DNA of 62,045 nt from a virus. The stretch covers positions 1 to 62,045 of the IMG/VR virus record IMGVR_UViG_3300046692_000139; one strand, written 5' to 3'. Position 1 is the stretch's first letter; the number at the start of each line of letters is the position of its first letter. A model generated the notes under the pieces. That model was given only the letters and a program-made list of their open reading frames with translations. It made no database searches and was not told where the DNA came from. Positions 39,306 through 45,854 of this stretch are shown here, in pieces. The translations under genes and the position numbers were made by a program.

Positions 39306-39566
39306 ATGGATACCTCATTTCACCAAGCGCTGTCCCGCGCAATTGCTCAATACCAGACTTTGAAGGCGTTTTCTGATGCTTTGGGCGTTCACTACCAGGT
39401 CGTCCAGCAGTGGCGTGTGAACGGCGTGCCAGCTGAATACTGCCCGCTCATCGAGAAGCTGACTGGCGAGCGCTGCGAAGACCTGAATAGCAAAGTCGAT
39501 TGGGAATTCGTACGTTCCAACAAACCTCGGGGCGCCAAGCGCCGCAGGGTGGTAGTAAAAAATTAG
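39306..39566 (+). CDS. YdaS/Cro-like regulator
   Basis: 86 residues from ATG 39306. Helix-turn-helix of the YdaS/Cro type (LSRAIAQYQTLKAFSDALGV, HYQVVQQWRVNGVPAEY, CPLIEKLTGERCEDL) with a basic C-terminus. Divergent from the repressor gene; expected to commit the phage to lytic growth by repressing the repressor promoter. No ribosome site precedes the ATG. Confidence 0.8.
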   Translation: MDTSFHQALSRAIAQYQTLKAFSDALGVHYQVVQQWRVNGVPAEYCPLIEKLTGERCEDLNSKVDWEFVRSNKPRGAKRRRVVVKN

Positions 39567-39576
39567 CAGCACCAGC

Positions 39577-39665
39577 AGTAGCAGTCCACATCCCGCAACA
39601 CGGCTCATGGGATGCGCAGTAAAGCAGTCCAGTCACCAACATCCTGCAACACGGTTCATAGGAGA
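39577..39665. repeat. imperfect direct repeat between two regulatory genes
   Basis: Two copies of about 30 bases around CATCC-C/T-GCAACACGG-C/T-TCAT-G/A-GGA, 50 bases apart. The second runs into the ribosome site of the next gene. May reflect a small duplication or a paired binding site for the RHH protein encoded downstream. Confidence 0.6.
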
Positions 39666-39669
39666 AGTG

Positions 39670-39927
39670 ATGAAAGACCCGAGAGACAACGAAGTGAAGG
39701 TGTACTTCGACAGCGCCGAGTTCAAGGAGCTGAAGGAACTCTGCGCAGCTAGCAAGATAAAACATAGCCGGCTCCTCCGTGATTTGGCTTTGGACTTGAT
39801 ACGACAACGCCAGTTTAACGGAACTCCTACCCAAGATAGTGGGACGAATTCCGGCCGAAATTGGGCCCTGCCGGTCGCCAACTCTCGGTGGAATTTCGGC
39901 ACCACTCCGGTTCGCCCACGGATTTGA
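39670..39927 (+). CDS. ribbon-helix-helix-like regulator
   Basis: 85 residues from ATG 39670 after AGGAGAAG. EVKVYFDSAEFKELKELCAA plus KIKHSRLLRDLALDLIR is a strand and two helices of the RHH type. The polar, Asn/Thr-rich C-terminus lacks a clear fold. Second gene of the rightward early operon, probably a transcription regulator (CII-like by position). Confidence 0.65.
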   Translation: MKDPRDNEVKVYFDSAEFKELKELCAASKIKHSRLLRDLALDLIRQRQFNGTPTQDSGTNSGRNWALPVANSRWNFGTTPVRPRI

Positions 39928-39996
39928 TGACACCAACTGACTCGGCTGGATGAAGTAAGCAACGCGCTGGCACGCAAATACGAAGTAAATATCAAG

Positions 39997-40021
39997 GAAG
40001 GCCCATAGAGACAGGGCCTTC
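39997..40021 (+). other. hairpin without T tract
   Basis: GAAGGCCC (39997-40004) and GGGCCTTC (40014-40021) form a perfect 8-bp stem, but no T run follows. It could be a processing site or mRNA stabiliser before the next gene rather than an intrinsic terminator. Confidence 0.55.
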
Positions 40022-40039
40022 AATGCCACGAGAGGATTT

Positions 40040-40231
40040 ATGGAGAAGCCGCCGAAGACCTTACAAGAACTGAACGACGCGGTGCTGTATTGGGCTGTAA
40101 AGCTCCGGAAAGCCGAGAAAACCACTGTCGGCATCACTGGAAAATCTCTCAGCCTGGCCAAGAAAGCGCATCACAGCGCGAAGATGAAGTTTGACGACGC
40201 GGTAGACGCACTGCTACGGAGAGAATCATGA
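40040..40231 (+). CDS. small basic helical protein
   Basis: 63 residues with AGAGGA upstream. Lys-rich helices (LQELNDAVLYWAVKLRKAEK; SLAKKAHHSAKMKFDDAVDA). Overlaps the next gene's start. Function unknown. Confidence 0.6.
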   Translation: MEKPPKTLQELNDAVLYWAVKLRKAEKTTVGITGKSLSLAKKAHHSAKMKFDDAVDALLRRES

Positions 40232-40545
40232 GTTCCAGCGAACGTTCGGCCTCGGATCGCACCAAGATCCTCAAGGTCATCCAGCAAAAGCCCGGCGTGA
40301 CGATCTTCGAACTGGTACGGATCGTCAACCTACCGCGCACCGTCATCGCCAACACCGTCGCGCAGCTGCAGCGCAAAGACGTAATCCGCGCCATCCCGCT
40401 GCCTTCGCGCCCTGGCATCAACGAAACTCGCCGCGGCTACGAGGTGGTGGCCGACGAGCGTCCGGCGCCGCATGTGAAGCACGTCATTCCAGCGCAGTGG
40501 GATGCGATGGTGTACCTGTTCGGCGCTGCAATGGTGATGCCATGA
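40228..40545 (+). CDS. winged-helix DNA-binding protein
   Basis: 105 residues. RTKILKVIQQKPGVTIFELV followed by VNLPRTVIANTVAQLQRKDV is a MarR-like winged helix (recognition helix PRTVIANTVAQL), then a wing and an aromatic tail. Probably an early regulator or replication accessory. Confidence 0.72.
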   Translation: MSSSERSASDRTKILKVIQQKPGVTIFELVRIVNLPRTVIANTVAQLQRKDVIRAIPLPSRPGINETRRGYEVVADERPAPHVKHVIPAQWDAMVYLFGAAMVMP

Positions 40546-40991
40546 CCTTCCTGCGACTCTCCCGTTCGACGCTGATGAAGCGTTCGACCCCGCTGCAACA
40601 GAAAACTCCCTTGACGCGCACTGGCTTCCTGCGCCGCACCAAGGAACAAGTTACGAAGAAAGTCTCGAGCCTCAAGTCTAGTGGTCCGAGGATGACGCCG
40701 ATCCGCCGCGCCGCACGCGGCCAGGACTGCCAGATGCAAATCCTCGGCGTCTGCAACGGCGATCCTGCTACCACCGTTCTCTGTCATTCCAATCAGCTCG
40801 CAGACGGCAAGGGCATGGGCCTGAAGGCTCCCGATACCGAAGCCTGTATCGCCTGCAGCTCCTGCCACGATGTCCTCGACGGCCGCGCTAAGCGCCCTGA
40901 CGGCATGACGATGGACGACCTCCTGCAGATCTTTGCCTATGCACGTGAACGCACCCACGCGATCCTGCGCGCCAAGGGGCTACTGGCATGA
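40542..40991 (+). CDS. YbcO-like nuclease (DUF1364)
   Basis: 149 residues, ATG overlapping the previous stop. After a basic start the core IRRAARGQDCQMQILGVC, TTVLCHSNQ, GMGLKAPDTEACIAC and SCHDVLDGR matches DUF1364/YbcO of lambdoid phages, an HNH-related zinc fold with paired Cys and His. Probably processes branched DNA or acts in recombination, as inferred for E. coli YbcO. Confidence 0.85.
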   Translation: MTFLRLSRSTLMKRSTPLQQKTPLTRTGFLRRTKEQVTKKVSSLKSSGPRMTPIRRAARGQDCQMQILGVCNGDPATTVLCHSNQLADGKGMGLKAPDTEACIACSSCHDVLDGRAKRPDGMTMDDLLQIFAYARERTHAILRAKGLLA

Positions 40992-41284
40992 CCACCACGA
41001 ACATCCTCAGCCCAAAGTGGGAAGGCGATACGGAAGAACCGATCGACCCCGCTGCAATCCGCTTTAAGACAGTCAAGGCGCCCGTTTTCGCTGACTGCCA
41101 GGGTTGCCTGTTCCTCGGCCAGCGCTTCGCCGTTTGCAACAGGGCTGCTGTGCTTGCTGTCGCCGATGGCGGGGTCGATTGCGATGATCCGTGGCCGGCT
41201 GGCGGTTCCGTCATCTACGTCATCGACACGAGCGATCCACGTCAGCTGGATCTGCTGAAAAGCGCCGAGGGCAAGCCATGCTGA
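40988..41284 (+). CDS. hypothetical protein with Cys cluster
   Basis: 98 residues with four or five Cys (ADCQGCLFLGQRFAVCNRAA; VDCDDPW), perhaps binding zinc or iron-sulfur. Coupled by ATGA overlap to the nuclease gene. No family recognised. Confidence 0.6.
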   Translation: MTTTNILSPKWEGDTEEPIDPAAIRFKTVKAPVFADCQGCLFLGQRFAVCNRAAVLAVADGGVDCDDPWPAGGSVIYVIDTSDPRQLDLLKSAEGKPC

Positions 41285-41496
41285 ACTACGAAGTCAAAGG
41301 GCCGACCGAAAGCGGTCATTACCTCGTCGGCTACCCGACGCCGGGCGCCCCGCAAGTGTTCACGTTGGCAGGCTGTGCTACGAGCGAGACGACTGCAAAG
41401 CGTGAGCGCGATCGCCTGAACGAAGCGCAGGTCGTCGACCGCCGCGAGGCCATCGTACGCGAGGTAGACATGATCGTTCGCGACGAGGAGAGCTGA
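41278..41496 (+). CDS. small hypothetical protein
   Basis: 72 residues from ATG 41278, overlapping the previous stop. Starts YEVKGPTESGHYLVGYPTPG, ends in a charged helix (KRERDRLNEAQVVDRREAIV). Function unknown. Confidence 0.6.
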   Translation: MLNYEVKGPTESGHYLVGYPTPGAPQVFTLAGCATSETTAKRERDRLNEAQVVDRREAIVREVDMIVRDEES

Positions 41497-41497
41497 C

Positions 41498-42322
41498 GTG
41501 GCGAATCAGTGGCTGCGGCTGTGGCATGACCTGCCGAACGATCCGAAATGGCGCACCATCGCGCGCGTCTCGAAGCAAAGCATCGGAAACGTGATGGCCG
41601 TGTACGTACATCTTCTCGTGAACGCTTCGAACGCAAGCGAACGCGGAAGAACTCAAAACGTATCGGGCGAAGACATAGCTAGCGCACTCGACATCGATAC
41701 CGAACAAGTCGATGCGATCTTGGCCGCGATGCAGGGTCGCGTCTTGGATGGTGACCTCATTAGCGGATGGAGCAAGCGGCAGCCGGAGCGTGAGGATGGT
41801 GCCGCTGAACGTGCAAAAGCATGGCGTGAGGCGAAAAAAGCAGAGAAACAGGCTCAAGAAAACGCTGATCAAACGCAAGCGAACGCAAGCGAACGCAAAC
41901 AAACGCTAGATAAAGATAAGAGTAGAGAAGAAGTAAAAGAACCCCCCAAACCCCCCGCCGGGGGGCTTACCGTGGTCGCCAAGCCCGAAGGCAAGCCCAA
42001 GACGCCCGGCATAGCGCTGAAGACATTCCTTGCCGACTGCAAGGCCAACGACATCCGGCCGATGCGGGACTACGAGCCGCTGTGGAACTACACCCGTAAC
42101 GCCAGGCTGCCGGACGATTTTGTCGCTCTGGCTTGGGTCGAGTTCTGCCGGCGCTTCGGAGCTGGAGGCGTCAAGGAGGCGAACCTGCAGAAGGACTGGC
42201 GCAAGACGTTCCGCAACTACGTCGAGAACAACTACCTGAAGCTGTGGGCGGCCAACGCCGACGGCGAGTATTTCCTGACCACACAGGGCAAGCAGGCCCA
42301 AACCGTAGCGGAGGCAGCATGA
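41498..42322 (+). CDS. replication initiator/helicase loader, lambda O-like
   Basis: 274 residues from GTG. N-terminal winged-helix-like region (QWLRLWHDLPNDPKWRTIAR; SIGNVMAVYVHLLVNAS), a Lys/Glu/Gln-rich linker encoded by the iteron origin, and a C-terminal domain (LKTFLADCKANDIRPMRDYE; NLQKDWRKTFRNYVENNYLK) like DnaT/O-type loaders. It probably binds the iterons inside its own gene and recruits the DnaB-like helicase encoded 1.5 kb downstream. Confidence 0.78.
   Translation: MANQWLRLWHDLPNDPKWRTIARVSKQSIGNVMAVYVHLLVNASNASERGRTQNVSGEDIASALDIDTEQVDAILAAMQGRVLDGDLISGWSKRQPEREDGAAERAKAWREAKKAEKQAQENADQTQANASERKQTLDKDKSREEVKEPPKPPAGGLTVVAKPEGKPKTPGIALKTFLADCKANDIRPMRDYEPLWNYTRNARLPDDFVALAWVEFCRRFGAGGVKEANLQKDWRKTFRNYVENNYLKLWAANADGEYFLTTQGKQAQTVAEAA
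41860..41935. other. probable replication origin with iterons
   Basis: Four contiguous 10-base repeats: AAACGCAAGC (41871), GAACGCAAGC (41881), GAACGCAAAC (41891) and AAACGCTAGA (41901), with a fifth partial copy at 41860. An A/G-rich, easily opened tract follows to 41940, then a perfect C6-GCC-G6 hairpin (41951-41965). Three further CGAACGC copies lie at ~41620-41650. Iterons plus an AT tract inside the initiator gene match the lambda-type origin plan. Confidence 0.75.
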
Positions 42323-43038
42323 GTCAGCGAGTGGTGACGATTGGCGACGCAACGCTGTACTTGGGCGATTGCGCTGAAATTCTGCCAAAGGTTGGCAAGG
42401 TTGATGCCGTGATTACCGACCCGCCATATGGAATTTTGAATCTTGCTGGAGAAGGCTCGACCACCGCTATCCGAAAGTCCCCGCGTCAGCAAGGTTCGGG
42501 GACGCTGAAGAATCGCATCCTCAATACCTCCACGGTCGACTGGGATGTCGCACCGCCTGCCGAGACCCTGGCGACCATGAGGGAAATGTCGAGGTGCCAA
42601 ATTATCTGGGGCGGCAACTACTTCGACCTGCCGCCAGCGCGTGGCATTCTCGTTTGGGACAAGGAGCAACCGTGGGCTAATTTCTCCCAGGTCGAGCTGG
42701 CCTGGACGAACATTAATCGCCCGGCGGGCATCTTCCGCGAAAGCGCAACGCGCGGCACTCCCGATAAACAGCATCCTACTCAGAAGCCCATTTCGCTGAT
42801 GCAGTGGTGCGTGAACATGCTGCCGCAAGCGGAAAGTATTCTAGACCCCTACATGGGGAGCGGAACTACCGGAGTTGCCGCCGTTCAGCTCGGGCGCAAG
42901 TTTATCGGCATCGAGCGTGACGAGCGTTATTTCGAGATCGCCTGTAAGCGCATCGAGCAGGCTGTCGCACAGGGCCAACTCTTCGCGCCAGAGCCGCTCA
43001 AGCAGAATCAACTCGGTATTTTCGGGGAGGCAGCATGA
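42319..43038 (+). CDS. DNA methyltransferase, beta-class (N6-adenine or N4-cytosine)
   Basis: 239 residues from ATG 42319. Catalytic motif ITDPPYGI (DPPY at 34-37) near the N-terminus and the S-adenosylmethionine motif DPYMGSGTTG (176-185) near the C-terminus give the beta order. The middle holds HPTQKPISLMQW. No restriction enzyme gene is adjacent, so it is an orphan phage methylase, likely protecting phage DNA or marking it for regulation. Confidence 0.88.
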   Translation: MSQRVVTIGDATLYLGDCAEILPKVGKVDAVITDPPYGILNLAGEGSTTAIRKSPRQQGSGTLKNRILNTSTVDWDVAPPAETLATMREMSRCQIIWGGNYFDLPPARGILVWDKEQPWANFSQVELAWTNINRPAGIFRESATRGTPDKQHPTQKPISLMQWCVNMLPQAESILDPYMGSGTTGVAAVQLGRKFIGIERDERYFEIACKRIEQAVAQGQLFAPEPLKQNQLGIFGEAA

Positions 43039-44387
43039 GCGACATCAAACCTCCGCCGCACAGCATCGAAGCTGAGCAAAGCGTAATCGGCGCCCTCCTG
43101 CGCGACAACGACGCCATCGACCGCATGGGCGACCTGCGCGCCGAGCACTTCTACCTCGGCGACCACCAGGTCATCTTCGAAGAGCTGATCAAGCACCTAA
43201 GCACCGGCCGCTCCTGCGACGTCATTTCGCTGGCCGATGCGCTGCACGGCAAGGTGGCCGAGGGAATGCAATACCTGAACTCGATGGCGCAGAACACGCC
43301 GTCGTCAGCCAACATCGGCCGTTACGCCGCAATCGTGCGTGACAAGGCCGTCAAGCGTGGACTGATTTCGCTCGGGAAGGATGTCGCGGAGGAGGCTGCT
43401 AACTCGCCTGCGGACGCGGTTCAACTCCTCGACTCTGCTGGATCTCGCCTGGAGAAGCTGGCCGAGTCTCGCGTGTCAGATGAACCAGTGCGTGCCGGCG
43501 ATGACATGGTGGCTCACATGACAGAAATCGAGAGCCGATACGAGGGCGGCACGAAGGCCATGGCCACCGGCTATGTCGACATCGACAAGAAGCTCAATGG
43601 CGGCGTCAGGGGTGGGAACCTGATCGTCCTGGCGGGCCGCCCGTCGATGGGCAAAACTGCCTTGGCGATGAATATCGCAACCAATATGGCAATCGACTAC
43701 TCGGTGCTGTTCCTGTCGATGGAGATGCGGCGTTCCGAACTGCATGACCGAAATCTCGCTTCGATCGGTCGCATTCCTCTGGATCGCGTCATGGAGCCCC
43801 AGCTTATGGATGATCGCGATTGGGCGAACCTGACGCACGCAACCATTCGCATCAACGAGTTGAAGTTGTACCTGCACCACCAGGGTGGAATGCGACTGTT
43901 GGACGTTCGCATGAAGGCCAAGGGCATCAAGCGTAAGCGCGGCCTCGACATCCTGATGATCGACTACCTGCAACTCATGGAAGGCGAGGGCGACAACCGC
44001 AATACGCAGATCGAGGGCATCACACGCGGCCTGAAGTCGCTGGCGATGGAGCTGGAGATCGGCATCTTCCTGCTATCGCAGCTGAACCGGAAGGTCGAGG
44101 AGCGCCCTAACAAGCGCCCGTTGATGTCGGACCTGCGCGACTCCGGAGCGATCGAGCAAGACGCCGACGTGATCATGTTCCCGTACCGGGACGAGCGGTA
44201 CAACCCCGACTCGCCAGACAAGGGTCTGTGCGAAGTGAACTTCCCGAAGGTGCGCCAGGGCGAGCCTGGAACCATTGCCTTGACCTACCTGGGCGAATAC
44301 ACACGATTCGAGAATTGCGCCAGGTGGGTTCAGCGACAGCCGGACGACAGGCGCAAACCCAGCAACAAGCTATCTAGCTATCTGTAA
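43035..44387 (+). CDS. dnaB: replicative DNA helicase, DnaB-like
   Basis: 450 residues. N-terminal DnaB domain (PHSIEAEQSVIGALLRDNDA), linker, then RecA-type motor with Walker A GRPSMGKT (201-208), Walker B LDILMIDYLQL, and the motif LSQLNRKVEERPNKRPLMSD followed by EQDADVIMF. Hexameric helicase that unwinds the fork; probably loaded by the upstream O-like protein. Confidence 0.95.
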   Translation: MSDIKPPPHSIEAEQSVIGALLRDNDAIDRMGDLRAEHFYLGDHQVIFEELIKHLSTGRSCDVISLADALHGKVAEGMQYLNSMAQNTPSSANIGRYAAIVRDKAVKRGLISLGKDVAEEAANSPADAVQLLDSAGSRLEKLAESRVSDEPVRAGDDMVAHMTEIESRYEGGTKAMATGYVDIDKKLNGGVRGGNLIVLAGRPSMGKTALAMNIATNMAIDYSVLFLSMEMRRSELHDRNLASIGRIPLDRVMEPQLMDDRDWANLTHATIRINELKLYLHHQGGMRLLDVRMKAKGIKRKRGLDILMIDYLQLMEGEGDNRNTQIEGITRGLKSLAMELEIGIFLLSQLNRKVEERPNKRPLMSDLRDSGAIEQDADVIMFPYRDERYNPDSPDKGLCEVNFPKVRQGEPGTIALTYLGEYTRFENCARWVQRQPDDRRKPSNKLSSYL

Positions 44388-44428
44388 GCAGAACGATCGG
44401 CATGAACAACCAAAACACAGGAGGGGCG

Positions 44429-44827
44429 ATGGATAACGCAGCATTCATTGAAGTCAGCGCCGGCGTGCGCTATTGGGAGGACGCTACGGTCAACGGCGCC
44501 GAGGACACCGACGGCAAGATTCCACTGCGCCTCGGCGACACTTGGGAGCCGGTCATCGACCTGCGCACTGGTGCGATCAAGGACTGGCCAGCTGGCACGA
44601 CTGCAAGCGTGCACTACAAAGTCTGCGACGCCGGCCTGTATTGGCTCCAAGACCAAGATGGCAAGCGCATCGCCAAATGGCGCGACTACTACGTGCCGGA
44701 CGACTTCCTTTGCCCATGCACCAACGGCTACGGCGACTACATCATCCTCGAGATCGATACAGACGGAAAGATCAACGGATGGCGCAATCCCGGCGTTGAT
44801 GATGACGAATGGGAGGTGCTGGCATGA
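44429..44827 (+). CDS. hypothetical protein
   Basis: 132 residues from ATG 44429, preceded by GGAGGGG; the ATG at 44402 lacks a site. Acidic, strand-rich (IEVSAGVRYWEDATVNGAED; YYVPDDFLCPCTNGYGDYI). No family recognised. Coupled to the next gene. Confidence 0.65.
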   Translation: MDNAAFIEVSAGVRYWEDATVNGAEDTDGKIPLRLGDTWEPVIDLRTGAIKDWPAGTTASVHYKVCDAGLYWLQDQDGKRIAKWRDYYVPDDFLCPCTNGYGDYIILEIDTDGKINGWRNPGVDDDEWEVLA

Positions 44828-45120
44828 GCACCAAAAACCACACCCTCTACCCGATCACCCGCGAGCAATTCGAACCTGTCCGCGCCGTGCTGGAGGCCAA
44901 CCGCAAGCAGACGCGGCCGCGCATCCACGACCTCTACGACGTGTTCAACGCGATCCTCTACCGCGAGCAGAACGGTATCAGCTGGCGCAATCTGCCGTGC
45001 GATGTGTTCCCGCACTGGCGTACGGTGCACGAGTACCACACCATGTGGACGATGCCGCCGCGCGATGGCGGTCAGCCTCTGATGAGTCGCGTCAAGGCCA
45101 TGCTGGGAGTGGGGCCATGA
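44824..45120 (+). CDS. stand-alone IS5-type transposase N-terminal domain (DUF4096-like)
   Basis: 98 residues. The segment LYPITREQFEPVRAVLEANR, RIHDLYDVFNAILYREQNGI and SWRNLPCDVFPHWRTVHEYH follows the DNA-binding first domain of IS5-family transposases. The DDE catalytic domain is missing and the frame is intact, tightly coupled on both sides. It is therefore probably a domesticated DNA-binding protein rather than a broken insertion. Confidence 0.75.
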   Translation: MSTKNHTLYPITREQFEPVRAVLEANRKQTRPRIHDLYDVFNAILYREQNGISWRNLPCDVFPHWRTVHEYHTMWTMPPRDGGQPLMSRVKAMLGVGP

Positions 45121-45854
45121 GCACCAAGAAGCACAGCACGATCCGAAACTGCACGTTCCAGTCGGAGCGCGCCAAGCGCCGTATCGACCGGCTCATCGCA
45201 GCACTGGATGGGCAGACCCTGCCGTCAAGCACCTTGGCCGCCAAGATCCACTGCGACCGGTCGCTGGTCACGGAATACCTGCGCTACCTGCGCGCCGAGC
45301 CAAACCGCCGTGCCCGCATTGCCGGCTACGACATCGTCAACGGTACTCGCCGGCCGCTGTACAGCCTCGGAAGCGAGCCTGACGCACCGATGACGCGCCA
45401 AACCAATCAGGAGCGCTACGCAAGAGTGCAGGCCGATCCGGTGAAATACGAGCGCCACCTGACGAAATCCCGCGAGCGCCACCAGCGTATGCGCGCTGCC
45501 GTGCCGCATGAGCAACGCCAGCGGGACCGCCGCACCTACGATCCGCCATTGGAAATCCAGATTGTCGACTTGCTCAAGCGGATGCCCGGCTGCACGAATG
45601 AGCAGATCGCGGACCGCCTGGAGGCGAACCAGCGCGCAGTGCAACGCGTCACGCAGCGCCTGAGCAAGCGTGGCGAAATCCAGCGCGCCAACGCAACCAC
45701 GATGAAGAAATGGCAGTGGGAAGTGCCGGAACGTCCGATGACGGCGACGCCGAGGGTAAAGCCGCAGCCGTGGTTTGGTGCGCTGTTTACCGTCATGACC
45801 ACCTCGCCGCCTTGCGCGCACTTCCACCCGTACTTCCGAATGGAAAAAGCATGA
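45117..45854 (+). CDS. DNA-binding protein with two helix-turn-helix regions
   Basis: 245 residues from ATG 45117. N-terminal HTH-like part (STLAAKIHCDRSLVTEYLRY), a central highly basic region (RHLTKSRERHQRMRAAVPHE), and a second winged-helix-like part (PGCTNEQIADRLEANQRAVQ). Its end overlaps the methyltransferase start. Probably a replication or transcription accessory. Confidence 0.65.
   Translation: MSTKKHSTIRNCTFQSERAKRRIDRLIAALDGQTLPSSTLAAKIHCDRSLVTEYLRYLRAEPNRRARIAGYDIVNGTRRPLYSLGSEPDAPMTRQTNQERYARVQADPVKYERHLTKSRERHQRMRAAVPHEQRQRDRRTYDPPLEIQIVDLLKRMPGCTNEQIADRLEANQRAVQRVTQRLSKRGEIQRANATTMKKWQWEVPERPMTATPRVKPQPWFGALFTVMTTSPPCAHFHPYFRMEKA

Noticed and set aside
44824-45120. Inserted IS5 element
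   Set aside because: No catalytic domain, no terminal inverted repeats or target duplication; the frame is intact and coupled.
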